A stretch of DNA of 64,000 nt from an uncultured Clostridium sp. (GCA_900547475.1 URGW01000010.1:23192-87191), one strand, 5' to 3'. Positions 1 to 8,460 are shown, numbered from the stretch's first letter. Numbers and translations are program-made. Notes: generated from the letters alone by a model not told the origin.

Positions 1-854
1 CTCAAACAAGAGAACACATACTACTAGCTTCAAGAGTTGGTGTTGACTACATCGTTGTTTTCTTAAACAAAGCAGATATGGTTGACGATGAAGAATTATT
101 AGAATTAGTTGAAATGGAAGTTAGAGAATTATTATCTGAATACAACTTCCCAGGAGATGACATTCCAGTAATCAAAGGATCAGCTTTAAGAGCATTAGAA
201 AACCCAACAGATCCAGAAGCAACAGCTTGCATCATGGAATTAATGAACGCAGTAGATAGCTATATCCCAACTCCAGAAAGAGCAACAGATAAGCCATTCT
301 TAATGCCAATCGAAGACGTATTTACAATCACTGGTAGAGGAACAGTTGCAACAGGAAGAGTTGAAAGAGGAGTTCTTCACGTATCAGACGAAGTAGAAAT
401 CGTAGGATTAACAGAAGAAAAGAGAAAAGTAGTTGTTACAGGAATCGAAATGTTCAGAAAGTTATTAGATGAAGCACAAGCTGGAGATAACATCGGAGCA
501 TTATTAAGAGGGGTTCAAAGAACTGAAATCGAAAGAGGTCAAGTTTTAGCAAAAGTTGGATCAGTAAATCCACACAGCAAGTTCGTAGGTCAAGTATACG
601 TACTTAAGAAAGATGAAGGTGGAAGACATACTCCATTCTTCGATGGATACAGACCACAATTCTACTTCAGAACAACAGACGTTACAGGATCAATCAAATT
701 ACCGGAAGGAATGGAAATGGTTATGCCTGGAGACCACATCGATATGAATGTTGAGTTAATCACTCAAGTAGCTATGGATGAAGGATTAAGATTCGCTATC
801 AGAGAAGGTGGAAGAACTGTAGGTTCAGGAGTTGTTACTTCTATAATCGAATAG
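1..854 (+). CDS. tuf: Elongation factor Tu, copy 1 (5' end outside window)
   Basis: This is the 3' two-thirds of an EF-Tu gene; the reading frame is open from base 3 (QTREHI) and ends with TAG at 852-854. EF-Tu is the GTPase that delivers aminoacyl-tRNA to the ribosomal A site. The visible part has the rest of the G domain, including the NKAD guanine-specificity motif, and the two beta-barrel domains. As far as I compared them, its bases equal positions 16112-16965 of the second tuf, and the encoded proteins match over the whole shared part. The flanks differ immediately after the stop. The start codon and P-loop lie outside the window. A terminator follows. Confidence 0.97.
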   Translation, partial: QTREHILLASRVGVDYIVVFLNKADMVDDEELLELVEMEVRELLSEYNFPGDDIPVIKGSALRALENPTDPEATACIMELMNAVDSYIPTPERATDKPFLMPIEDVFTITGRGTVATGRVERGVLHVSDEVEIVGLTEEKRKVVVTGIEMFRKLLDEAQAGDNIGALLRGVQRTEIERGQVLAKVGSVNPHSKFVGQVYVLKKDEGGRHTPFFDGYRPQFYFRTTDVTGSIKLPEGMEMVMPGDHIDMNVELITQVAMDEGLRFAIREGGRTVGSGVVTSIIE

Positions 855-877
855 TAATATTTTTACTTAATATAGAT

Positions 878-906
878 AAGGACTGGGTTAGTTTACCTAG
901 TCCTTT
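878..906 (+). terminator. Intrinsic-type terminator after tuf copy 1
   Basis: An 11-bp stem (878-888 with 895-905, one G-U pair) closes a 6-base loop. The T tract after it is short, so termination may be incomplete. Confidence 0.6.
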
Positions 907-921
907 ACAAAGCTAATATTA

Positions 922-950
922 TTGACATAATATCGGTTTTGTGGTAAGGT
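922..950 (+). promoter_or_regulatory. Sigma-A promoter for rpmG-secE-nusG
   Basis: A perfect -35 TTGACA at 922-927 and a TAAGGT -10 at 945-950 are separated by 17 bp, about 80 bp before rpmG. Confidence 0.65.
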
Positions 951-1029
951 GTTTAAGTAATTAACGAAATAGATAACACAATATCATATAGACTTATATA
1001 ATTATTTGGATAAACTGGAGGTGCAGACT

Positions 1030-1179
1030 GTGAGAGTTAAGGTAACATTAGCATGCACAGAGTGTAAGCAAAGAAATTACAACACAATGAAAAATAAGAA
1101 AAACAACCCAGACAGAATGGAAATGAATAAATATTGCAGATTCTGTAAAAAACACACACAACACAAAGAAACTAAATAG
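1030..1179 (+). CDS. rpmG: 50S ribosomal protein L33
   Basis: This 49-residue protein of the large subunit starts at GTG 1030, six bases after GGAGGTG at 1017-1023. It has two CxxC pairs (TECKQ near residue 10 and YCRFCKK near residue 36), so it is the zinc-binding C+ form of L33. Many Firmicutes keep C+ and C- paralogues that swap under zinc limitation; only this copy is in the window. Its place just before secE-nusG is the usual one. The gene is short but its conserved ends leave little doubt. Confidence 0.95.
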   Translation: MRVKVTLACTECKQRNYNTMKNKKNNPDRMEMNKYCRFCKKHTQHKETK

Positions 1180-1229
1180 TTCGCTTTAGAGTGATGACAC
1201 ATACTCGCAATAGTTAAGGATGTGAAGTA

Positions 1230-1466
1230 ATGGCTATTAAAGAAAATGTAAATGTAAATATTAATACTAAAACTTCTGAAAAAAGAGGGGTTTCTAAGTT
1301 TTTTAGAGAGCTTAAGGCAGAGGTTAAAAGAATAACTTGGCCTTCTAAAGATGACACAAAAAAAGCGTTAATTGCAGTAGGCGTAGTCGTGCTAATATAT
1401 ATTATATTAGTAGGCGGGTTAGATTATATTTTTACAAACCTCTTTAAATTGATTTTTAAACTATAA
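1230..1466 (+). CDS. secE: Preprotein translocase subunit SecE
   Basis: SecE is the small essential subunit of the SecYEG protein-export channel and clamps SecY in the membrane. The 78-residue product has a basic cytoplasmic stretch (FFRELKAEVKRITWPSKDD, about residues 25-43), which is the family signature, followed by a single transmembrane helix at about residues 47-70. This is the short single-span form of Gram-positive bacteria. The gene sits between rpmG and nusG, and a strong GGAGG lies right after its stop. Its partner SecY is encoded at 27120. Confidence 0.95.
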   Translation: MAIKENVNVNINTKTSEKRGVSKFFRELKAEVKRITWPSKDDTKKALIAVGVVVLIYIILVGGLDYIFTNLFKLIFKL

Positions 1467-1480
1467 TGAAGGAGGTTTAG

Positions 1481-1513
1481 GTGAGATTTCTCATCTATAG
1501 TAAATATGAGTGA
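1481..1513 (+). other. Possible coupling mini-ORF upstream of nusG
   Basis: The only strong Shine-Dalgarno between secE and nusG, GGAGG at 1471-1475, is 30 bases from the nusG ATG. It is 5 bases from a GTG at 1481. That GTG opens a 10-codon frame (MRFLIYSKYE) whose TGA at 1511-1513 overlaps the first codons of nusG in another frame. Terminating ribosomes could therefore restart at the nusG ATG at 1506. This is inferred from spacing only. Confidence 0.35.
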
Positions 1514-2027
1514 AAGAGCTAGATGGTATGTAGTACACACATATTCAGGTTATGAAAACAAGGTTAAAGCTAATCTTGAAAAGACTATAGAAAATAGAAA
1601 TCTTGAGCATTTACTTCTTGATATTCAAGTTCCTATGGAGGAAGTTATTGAAGAAAAAGATGGAAAGCAAAAGGTTTCTTTAAAGAAAAAGTTCCCAGGG
1701 TATGTGTTAGTTAAAATGCTAATGACTGATGAGTCATGGTATGTGGTTAGAAACACAAGAGGTGTAACAGGATTTGTTGGACCAGGTTCTAAACCAGTGC
1801 CTCTTACTGATGAGGAAGTAGAATCAATGGGCGTTGTTGAAATGCCGGTTGATATTGACTTAGAAGTAGGAGAAAGTGTAAGAGTTATCTCTGGACCACT
1901 AAAAGAATTTGTGGCAACAATCCAAGAGATAAGTGTTGAAAAACACAAAATGAAAGCTTTAATAGATATGTTCGGCAGAGAAACATTAGCTGAACTAGAT
2001 TTTAACCAAGTTGAGAAGTTAGTTTAA
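1506..2027 (+). CDS. nusG: Transcription termination/antitermination factor NusG
   Basis: NusG binds RNA polymerase across its clamp and links it to Rho or the ribosome. The 173-residue product has the NGN domain (from ARWYVVHTYSGYENKV near the N-terminus, with KKKFPGYVLVKM near residue 60) and a C-terminal KOW domain from about residue 120 (VRVISGPLKEF). The N-terminus fits the family exactly from ATG 1506, although no Shine-Dalgarno lies at normal distance. In-frame TGA at 1482 rules out an upstream ATG, GTG or TTG start. Confidence 0.96.
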   Translation: MSERARWYVVHTYSGYENKVKANLEKTIENRNLEHLLLDIQVPMEEVIEEKDGKQKVSLKKKFPGYVLVKMLMTDESWYVVRNTRGVTGFVGPGSKPVPLTDEEVESMGVVEMPVDIDLEVGESVRVISGPLKEFVATIQEISVEKHKMKALIDMFGRETLAELDFNQVEKLV

Positions 2028-2060
2028 TATATTATATATAAAACTAATGTTTTTAATTAA

Positions 2061-2089
2061 GTGGGAGGACAAAAAGTCCGTATTACCAC
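2061..2089 (+). promoter_or_regulatory. L1-binding mRNA motif before rplK
   Basis: GTGGGAGG at 2061-2068 pairs through an A-rich internal part with the closing ACCAC at 2085-2089. The GTGGGAGG and ACCAC blocks match the L1-binding stalk of 23S rRNA, which begins and ends with these sequences. L1 is known to repress its own operon through such mimics. A second copy precedes rplA. Confidence 0.75.
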
Positions 2090-2108
2090 AGTATAGGAGG
2101 AATAGTAA

Positions 2109-2534
2109 ATGGCTAAGAAAGTAACAGGAATGATTAAATTACAACTTCCTGCAGGTAAGGCAACACCAGCACCACCAGTAGGTCCAGCATTAGGGCAACA
2201 TGGTGTTAATATTATGGGATTCTGTAAGGAGTTTAACGCAAAGACTGCTAATCAAGCTGGATTAATAATACCAGTTGTTATAACAGTATACCAAGATAGA
2301 TCTTTTAGTTTTATCTTAAAGACTCCTCCAGCTGCAGTTCTAATTAAGAAAGAATTAGGATTAGAAAGCGGATCAGGAGTTCCAAACAGAACAAAAGTTG
2401 GAACATTAACTAAGGATCAAGTTAGAAAGATCGCTGAATTAAAAATGCCAGACTTAAACGCTGCAACAATCGAAACTGCTATGAGCATGATCGAAGGTAC
2501 TGCAAGAAGTATGGGTGTTACAATAGCAGAGTAA
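2109..2534 (+). CDS. rplK: 50S ribosomal protein L11
   Basis: L11 forms the GTPase-associated centre with 23S rRNA and is needed for stringent-response sensing on the ribosome. The 141-residue product has the normal length. The N-terminal proline-rich switch (PAPPVGPALGQHGVNI, about residues 20-36) is where thiopeptides act, and it is intact. The C-terminal RNA-binding domain follows. The gene is preceded by the L1-binding motif and TAGGAGGA, and followed by rplA. Confidence 0.98.
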   Translation: MAKKVTGMIKLQLPAGKATPAPPVGPALGQHGVNIMGFCKEFNAKTANQAGLIIPVVITVYQDRSFSFILKTPPAAVLIKKELGLESGSGVPNRTKVGTLTKDQVRKIAELKMPDLNAATIETAMSMIEGTARSMGVTIAE

Positions 2535-2553
2535 TTCTGAGTTTTTTTAAAAT

Positions 2554-2580
2554 GTGGGAGGTAAAAACCGCTAAAACCAC
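2554..2580 (+). promoter_or_regulatory. L1-binding mRNA motif before rplA
   Basis: This second copy of the L1-stalk mimic has GTGGGAGG at 2554-2561 and ACCAC at 2576-2580, just before the rplA ribosome binding site GAAGGAGG. Two copies in one operon would let L1 act on both genes. Confidence 0.75.
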
Positions 2581-2595
2581 GAAGGAGGCATAATA

Positions 2596-3285
2596 ATGGG
2601 AAAGAAATATGTTGAAAGTTCAAAATTAGTAGATAAGAACGTTTTATATACACCAGCTGAAGCGTTAGATTTAGCTGTAAAAACTGCAAAAGCTAAGTTC
2701 GATGAAACAATCGAATTACACGTAAGATTAGGGGTAGACCCAAGACACGCTGACCAACAAGTTAGAGGAGCTGTTGTTCTTCCAAATGGAACTGGTAAAA
2801 CTGTTAAAGTTTTAGTATTCGCTAAGGGTGCTAAAGCAACAGAAGCTCAAGAAGCAGGAGCAGATTTTGTTGGAGCTGAAGAATTAGTTCAAAAGATCCA
2901 AGGTGAAAACTGGTTCGACTACGATGTAGTAGTAGCTACTCCAGATATGATGGGTGTTGTTGGTAGATTAGGTAGAGTTTTAGGACCTAAGGGATTAATG
3001 CCAAACCCAAAATCAGGAACAGTTACATTTGATGTTGCTAAAGCTATAGCTGACATCAAAGCTGGTAAAGTTGAATATAGAGTTGATAAAACTGCTATCG
3101 TTCACTGCCCAATCGGAAAAGCTTCATTTGGAGTTGAAAAATTACAACAAAACTTCCATGCTTTAATGGATGCTTTAGTAAAAGCTAAACCAGCTGCTGC
3201 TAAGGGACAATACGTTAAATCTGTATCAGTTTCAAGCACAATGGGACCTGGAGCTAAAATTAACCCAACAAAAGTTTTAGATTAA
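2596..3285 (+). CDS. rplA: 50S ribosomal protein L1
   Basis: L1 forms the mobile stalk that helps release tRNA from the E site, and it is the autogenous repressor of the L11-L1 genes. The 229-residue product is full length. It has the two-domain fold signatures, including ADFVGAEELVQKIQ, VVATPDMMGVVGRLGRVLGP and GLMPNPKSGTVT. The gene starts at ATG 2596 after GAAGGAGG. The promoter of the next unit begins three bases after its stop. Confidence 0.98.
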   Translation: MGKKYVESSKLVDKNVLYTPAEALDLAVKTAKAKFDETIELHVRLGVDPRHADQQVRGAVVLPNGTGKTVKVLVFAKGAKATEAQEAGADFVGAEELVQKIQGENWFDYDVVVATPDMMGVVGRLGRVLGPKGLMPNPKSGTVTFDVAKAIADIKAGKVEYRVDKTAIVHCPIGKASFGVEKLQQNFHALMDALVKAKPAAAKGQYVKSVSVSSTMGPGAKINPTKVLD

Positions 3286-3287
3286 TA

Positions 3288-3316
3288 TTGACATAGTGAA
3301 ATTTACATAGTATAAT
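3288..3316 (+). promoter_or_regulatory. Consensus promoter for rplJ-rplL
   Basis: TTGACA at 3288-3293 and TATAAT at 3311-3316 are both perfect and 17 bp apart. The -35 begins 3 bases after the rplA stop codon. L10 and L7/L12 are needed in multiple copies per ribosome, which fits a strong extra promoter here. Confidence 0.85.
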
Positions 3317-3324
3317 AAATTTCG

Positions 3325-3453
3325 TTGTGAAAAAAGAGAATACTGTTTCCGTAGACAGTAGGTGCCGTAAGGTTTAAAGTAATCGCCTGCCTAGGATAAC
3401 TAGATAAGTGATTGTTTATTTGGTCTTCCTGTGTCTATGGGAAGACCTTTCTT
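3325..3453 (+). ncRNA. L10 leader with attenuator
   Basis: A roughly 130-base untranslated leader lies between the promoter and rplJ. Its position and its internal GTAGACAGTAGGTGCC segment fit the L10 ribosomal-protein leader known in Firmicutes, bound by the L10-L12 complex. It ends in an 8-bp stem, GGTCTTCC at 3422-3429 with GGAAGACC at 3440-3447, followed by TTTCTT, which can act as an attenuator. Confidence 0.8.
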
Positions 3454-3495
3454 AATATATATTACAGTTAATAACTGTGAGGAGGTGGACACACA

Positions 3496-4002
3496 GTGAT
3501 AAAGAAGAACAGACAAATTAAAGAAGCTAAAGTAGCTGAAATTAAGGAAAAGTTAGAAAAAGCTCAAGGTGTTGCATTAGCTAGCTACCAAGGTTTAACA
3601 GTTGAAGAAGATACAATGTTAAGAAAGAGCTTAAGAGAAGCTGGTGTTGAATATAAAGTTTACAAAAACACATTAGTAACATTAGCTGCTAACGAATTAG
3701 GTTTAGGTGATTTAGTTCAATACTTAGAAGGACCAGTTTCTATAGCATTCGGATATGAAGATGCTACTGCTCCAGCAAGAGTATTAAATAACTTCGCTAA
3801 AGACCACAAGAAGTTAGAATTAAAAGCAGGTATTGTTGACGGTATTGTTTATGACAAGGCTGGAGTTGAAAAACTTGCAACAATCCCATCAAAAGAAGTT
3901 CTTATTGCAAAACTTCTTGGAAGCTTCAAAGCTCCATTATCAAACCTTGCATACTTATTAAATGCAATTAAAGAAAAAAAAGAATCAGAGTCAGCTGAAT
4001 AA
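3496..4002 (+). CDS. rplJ: 50S ribosomal protein L10
   Basis: L10 anchors the L7/L12 dimers to the ribosome and, in complex with them, represses its own synthesis. The 168-residue product starts at GTG 3496, nine bases after GAGGAGGTG. The N-terminal RNA-binding domain has ASYQGLTVEEDTMLRKSLRE near residues 29-48, and a long C-terminal helix for L7/L12 binding ends the protein. It is followed 33 bases later by rplL. Confidence 0.97.
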   Translation: MIKKNRQIKEAKVAEIKEKLEKAQGVALASYQGLTVEEDTMLRKSLREAGVEYKVYKNTLVTLAANELGLGDLVQYLEGPVSIAFGYEDATAPARVLNNFAKDHKKLELKAGIVDGIVYDKAGVEKLATIPSKEVLIAKLLGSFKAPLSNLAYLLNAIKEKKESESAE

Positions 4003-4035
4003 TAAACTGATAAAAATTTTGGAGGTGCAATTAAA

Positions 4036-4401
4036 ATGACAAGAGAAGAAATCATTCAAGCTATAAAAGAAATGACTGTTTTAGAATTAAACGAATTAGT
4101 AACTGCTTGCGAAGAGGAGTTTGGTGTTAGCGCTGCTGCTCCAGTTGCTGTTGCTGGTGGAGCTGTTGCAGGTGCTGCAGCTGAAGAAAAGACTGAGTTT
4201 GACGTAGTATTATCAAATGCTGGTGCAAACAAGATCAAAGTAATCAAAGTTGTTAGAGAAATAACTGGATTAGGATTAAAGGAAGCTAAAGAAATAGTTG
4301 ACGGAGCTCCTAAGACATTAAAAGAAGCTGTTTCTAAAGAAGAAGCTGAAGACATGAAAGCTAAATTAGCTGAAGTTGGAGCTGAAGTAGAAGTTAAGTA
4401 A
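4036..4401 (+). CDS. rplL: 50S ribosomal protein L7/L12
   Basis: L7/L12 forms the flexible stalk that recruits and activates translational GTPases. The 121-residue product has the N-terminal dimerisation domain, an alanine/glycine-rich hinge at about residues 35-52, and the C-terminal factor-binding domain (EKTEFDVVLSNAGANKIKVI, then REITGLGLKEAKEIV). TTTTGGAGGTG precedes the ATG. A strong terminator follows the stop. Confidence 0.98.
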   Translation: MTREEIIQAIKEMTVLELNELVTACEEEFGVSAAAPVAVAGGAVAGAAAEEKTEFDVVLSNAGANKIKVIKVVREITGLGLKEAKEIVDGAPKTLKEAVSKEEAEDMKAKLAEVGAEVEVK

Positions 4402-4417
4402 TTTCTTAACTTAATAT

Positions 4418-4446
4418 AAAAAAGGTGCTTTATAGCACCTTTTTTA
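4418..4446 (+). terminator. Intrinsic terminator after rplL
   Basis: The stem AAAGGTGCT with AGCACCTTT, a TTAT loop and a following T6 run form a clear intrinsic terminator. It separates the L10-L12 unit from rpoBC. Confidence 0.88.
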
Positions 4447-4541
4447 TTGCCTAAATAGAAAAAAATGAAATATAATAAAAATTGATTCAAATAATACTAT
4501 TATATTAATAAATGTAATTAATATGACGATATATAAAAGTA

Positions 4542-4570
4542 TTGACAAAGAAAAATTCATATGGTACTAT
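4542..4570 (+). promoter_or_regulatory. Promoter for rpoB-rpoC
   Basis: TTGACA at 4542-4547 and TACTAT at 4565-4570 are 17 bp apart, giving rpoBC its own start and a leader of about 155 bases. Confidence 0.75.
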
Positions 4571-4619
4571 CATAAAATGTACTATTCATTATGGATAATT
4601 ATATATTCTTGCGAAAATG

Positions 4620-4697
4620 AGTATAATCAATAAAAAAATGGTTATACTATAACGTGATGCTCTCCGAAAGCATAGGTCCTTAGGGAAATTATGCTTT
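4620..4697 (+). promoter_or_regulatory. Structured leader of rpoB
   Basis: Two stem-loops lie in the leader: 4620-4628 with 4640-4648 (9 bp, one G-U pair), and AAAGCATA at 4667-4674 with TATGCTTT at 4690-4697 (8 bp), followed by a T-rich stretch. The second looks like a weak attenuator. I do not recognise a named family. Confidence 0.5.
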
Positions 4698-4731
4698 TGG
4701 TTATTTTACTTTAAACAAGGGGTGAAAATTC

Positions 4732-7700
4732 ATGGTACATCCTGTCCAAGTCGGAAAAAGAACTAGAATGAGCTTTGCTAAGGTTAAAGATGTAACCGAA
4801 ATGCCAAACTTAATCGAGGTACAATTAGATTCTTACGAATGGTTTTTAAGAGAAGGGTTATTAGAAGTATTTGATGACGTAAACCCTATTTCAAACTTTA
4901 CTGGGAATCTTGTACTTGAGTTTGTAGACTATAAACTTGATATGGATAATATTAAGTACTCAGTGGAAGAGTGTAAAGAAAGAGATTGCACTTATGCAGC
5001 TCCACTAAAAGTGTCAGTAAGACTGACAAATAATGAAACTGGAGAAATAAAAGAACAAGAAGTATTTATGGGAGATTTCCCACTAATGACTGAACAAGGA
5101 ACTTTTATTATTAATGGTGCTGAAAGAGTTATAGTAAGCCAATTAGTAAGATCTCCAGGTGTTTACTATAGCAATACTGTTGATAAGAGTGGTAAAAAGC
5201 TATTTTCATCAACTGTTATTCCTAACAGAGGTGCATGGTTAGAATATGAAACAGATTCTAATGATGTTATTTATGTTAGAATTGATAAGACTAGAAAATT
5301 ACCAATCACAATTTTAGCTAGAGCTATGGGTTATGGAAGTGACCAAGAGCTATTAGACTATTTTGGTGAGGAAGAAAGATTTAAAGCAACAATAGAAAAA
5401 GATAACACTAAGACTAAGGAAGAAGCGTTACTTGAGATTTACAAGAGATTAAGACCAGGTGAACCACCAACAGTTGATAGTGCTGTATCTTTAATAGACT
5501 CTTTATTCTTTGATGCAAAAAGATATGATTTATCAAGAGTTGGGAGATATAAATTTAACAAAAAATTAGCTATTAATCTTAGATTAATAAATCAAATAGC
5601 AGCTGCTGATGTTATAAATCCTTCAACTGGAGAAATAATGGTTGAACAAGGTGAAAAAATAAGCAGAGCTATGGCTTCTGACATACAAAATGCAGGTATA
5701 AACTCAGTTGATATTTTAGTAGAAGATAAAGTATTAAGAGTAATAGGAAATCACTTTGTTGATTTAGAAAAAGTTTTACCTTTTGATGTTAGTGATTTAA
5801 ATATAAGAGAAGCTGTTCATTATCCTACTTTAATGGAAATATTAGAAAATTATGATGATGAGCAATCAATAAAAGAAGAAATCAAGAAAAACATAACTAG
5901 ATTAATACCTAAACACATTGTAAGAGATGATATATTCGCAACTATAAGTTATGAATTAGGATTAGCTTATGGTGTTGGATATACTGATGATATAGACCAT
6001 TTAGGTAACAGAAGATTAAGATCTGTAGGTGAATTACTACAAAACCAATTTAGAATTGGTTTATCAAGAATGGAAAGAGTAGTTAAGGAAAGAATGACTA
6101 TTCAAGACCAAGAAGCAATTACTCCACAAATGTTAATAAACATTAGACCGGTAGCTGCTGCCATAAAAGAATTCTTTGGTAGTTCACAATTATCACAATT
6201 CATGGATCAAACGAATCCACTTTCAGAATTAACACACAAGAGAAGATTATCTGCATTAGGACCAGGAGGTCTTTCAAGAGAAAGAGCTGGTTTCGAAGTA
6301 AGAGACGTTCACCATTCACATTATGGTAGAATGTGTCCTATAGAAACTCCAGAAGGACCTAACATAGGATTAATTAACTCACTTGCAACTTATGCTAAGG
6401 TTAATGAGTATGGATTTATCGAAACTCCATATAGAATTATCGATAAAGAAACTGGTAAAGTTACAGATGAAATAAGATACTTTACAGCTGATGAAGAGGA
6501 CTTATACTTAATTGCACAAGCAAAAGAACCAATTGGTGAAGATGGAAAATTCGTTGACAGTAGAGTTACTGTTAGATATAAGCATGATATATTACAAGTT
6601 AATGCTAAAGACGTAGATTTAATAGACGTTTCACCAAGACAAATAGTTTCAGTTGCAACAGCGATGATACCGTTCCTTGAAAATGATGACGCGTCTAGAG
6701 CACTTATGGGAGCAAACATGCAACGTCAAGCAGTTCCACTATTAAAGCCACAAGCACCTATAGTTGGTACAGGAATAGAGTATAGAGCGGCAGCTGATTC
6801 AGGGGTATTACCTAAAGCTAAAAATTCAGGTACAGTTGTATATGTAAGCTCTTCAGAAATCAGAATCAAGAGAGATATTGATGGCGGAATTGACACATAT
6901 AAACTACTTAAATTCAAGAGAAGTAACCCTGGTACTTGTATAAATCAAAGACCTTTAGTTGATAAGGGTGAAATTGTATTTAAGAACCAAGTTTTAGCTG
7001 ATGGACCAGCAACTGACTTAGGAGAAATCGCATTAGGAAAGAATATCAGAATGGGATTCATTACTTGGGAAGGTTACAACTACGAGGATGCTATGCTTAT
7101 CTCTGAAGAATTAGTAAGAGAAGATGTATTTACTTCTATCCATATTGAAGAATATGAATGTGAAGCTAGAGATACTAAGCTAGGGCCAGAAGAAATAACA
7201 AGAGATATTCCTAACGTAAGTGAAGATGCTCTTAAAGATATAGATGAAAGAGGAATAATCAGAATTGGTGCTGAAGTTAGATCAGGAGATGTCCTTGTTG
7301 GTAAGGTAACACCTAAAGGAGAAACTGAATTAACAGCTGAAGAAAGATTATTAAGAGCTATATTTGGTGAAAAAGCAAGAGAAGTTAGAGATACTTCGTT
7401 AAGAGTACCACATGGAGAAGCTGGTATCATTGTTGACGTAAAAGTATTTACAAGAGAAAACGGTGATGACTTAAATCCAGGTGTTAACGAACTTGTAAGA
7501 TGTTATATAGCTCAAAAGAGAAAAATATCTGTTGGAGATAAGATGGCAGGACGTCATGGTAACAAAGGGGTTATTTCTAGAGTTTTACCAGAAGAAGATA
7601 TGCCATTCTTACCAGATGGTAGACCACTACAAATTTGTTTAAACCCACTAGGGGTTCCATCTCGTATGAACATTGGTCAGGTATTAGAAGTTCACTTAGG

Positions 7701-8439
7701 TTGGGCTGCAAGTGCATTAGGATGGCACATTGCTACACCGGTATTTGATGGTGCAACAGAAAAGAACATTGAAGAGTGCTTAGAAAAAGCAGGATACAAT
7801 GCAAATGGAAAGACTGTATTATACGATGGAAGAACTGGAGAACCGTTTGATAATGAAGTTACAGTTGGTATAATGTACATCTTAAAACTTGCTCACTTAG
7901 TTGATGATAAGATTCATGCTAGATCAACAGGTCCATACTCACTAGTTACTCAACAACCACTTGGAGGTAAAGCTCAATTTGGTGGTCAAAGATTTGGGGA
8001 AATGGAAGTTTGGGCATTAGAAGCTTACGGTGCTGCACATACACTACAAGAAATATTAACAGTTAAGTCAGATGATGTTGTAGGTAGAGTTAAGACATAC
8101 GAAGCAATAGTTAAGGGTGAAAATATCCCTGAACCAGGAGTTCCAGAATCATTTAAGGTTCTTATAAAAGAACTTCAAGCTTTATGCTTAGATGTTAAAG
8201 TATTAAATGAAGATAACGAAGAAGTTAAGTTAAAAGAATTCTCAGATGATGATTCTGAAGAATTAGAAGTAAATATCGAAGGAACTGAAGAAGTTGTTCC
8301 AGAACAATTTACAGGTGACGATAGTTATACAACTAATGATGAGGAAATTGAAGAAGATATAGATTATGAATCATTTACTTTAGAAGGTTTCCATGAAGAA
8401 GAATTAGAACTAGATGATTTCGTTAATGACGAACACTAA
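4732..8439 (+). CDS. rpoB: DNA-directed RNA polymerase beta subunit
   Basis: The beta subunit forms one jaw of the core polymerase and much of the catalytic channel. The 1235-residue product is complete. The rifampicin-binding region is at about residues 480-515 (FFGSSQLSQFMDQTNPLSEL, then THKRRLSALGPGG) and has the residues found in sensitive strains. GKAQFGGQRFGEMEVWALEA near residue 1080 is the conserved C-terminal clamp segment. An acidic Asp/Glu-rich tail fills the last 60 or so residues. ATG 4732 follows AAGGGGTGA, and rpoC follows after 21 bases. Confidence 0.98.
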   Translation: MVHPVQVGKRTRMSFAKVKDVTEMPNLIEVQLDSYEWFLREGLLEVFDDVNPISNFTGNLVLEFVDYKLDMDNIKYSVEECKERDCTYAAPLKVSVRLTNNETGEIKEQEVFMGDFPLMTEQGTFIINGAERVIVSQLVRSPGVYYSNTVDKSGKKLFSSTVIPNRGAWLEYETDSNDVIYVRIDKTRKLPITILARAMGYGSDQELLDYFGEEERFKATIEKDNTKTKEEALLEIYKRLRPGEPPTVDSAVSLIDSLFFDAKRYDLSRVGRYKFNKKLAINLRLINQIAAADVINPSTGEIMVEQGEKISRAMASDIQNAGINSVDILVEDKVLRVIGNHFVDLEKVLPFDVSDLNIREAVHYPTLMEILENYDDEQSIKEEIKKNITRLIPKHIVRDDIFATISYELGLAYGVGYTDDIDHLGNRRLRSVGELLQNQFRIGLSRMERVVKERMTIQDQEAITPQMLINIRPVAAAIKEFFGSSQLSQFMDQTNPLSELTHKRRLSALGPGGLSRERAGFEVRDVHHSHYGRMCPIETPEGPNIGLINSLATYAKVNEYGFIETPYRIIDKETGKVTDEIRYFTADEEDLYLIAQAKEPIGEDGKFVDSRVTVRYKHDILQVNAKDVDLIDVSPRQIVSVATAMIPFLENDDASRALMGANMQRQAVPLLKPQAPIVGTGIEYRAAADSGVLPKAKNSGTVVYVSSSEIRIKRDIDGGIDTYKLLKFKRSNPGTCINQRPLVDKGEIVFKNQVLADGPATDLGEIALGKNIRMGFITWEGYNYEDAMLISEELVREDVFTSIHIEEYECEARDTKLGPEEITRDIPNVSEDALKDIDERGIIRIGAEVRSGDVLVGKVTPKGETELTAEERLLRAIFGEKAREVRDTSLRVPHGEAGIIVDVKVFTRENGDDLNPGVNELVRCYIAQKRKISVGDKMAGRHGNKGVISRVLPEEDMPFLPDGRPLQICLNPLGVPSRMNIGQVLEVHLGWAASALGWHIATPVFDGATEKNIEECLEKAGYNANGKTVLYDGRTGEPFDNEVTVGIMYILKLAHLVDDKIHARSTGPYSLVTQQPLGGKAQFGGQRFGEMEVWALEAYGAAHTLQEILTVKSDDVVGRVKTYEAIVKGENIPEPGVPESFKVLIKELQALCLDVKVLNEDNEEVKLKEFSDDDSEELEVNIEGTEEVVPEQFTGDDSYTTNDEEIEEDIDYESFTLEGFHEEELELDDFVNDEH

Positions 8440-8460
8440 AATTGAAGGGAGGATATACCC

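Noticed and set aside
4056..4490. 144-residue minus-strand frame over rplL
   Set aside because: It mirrors the alanine-rich hinge of L7/L12 and runs through the rplL terminator.
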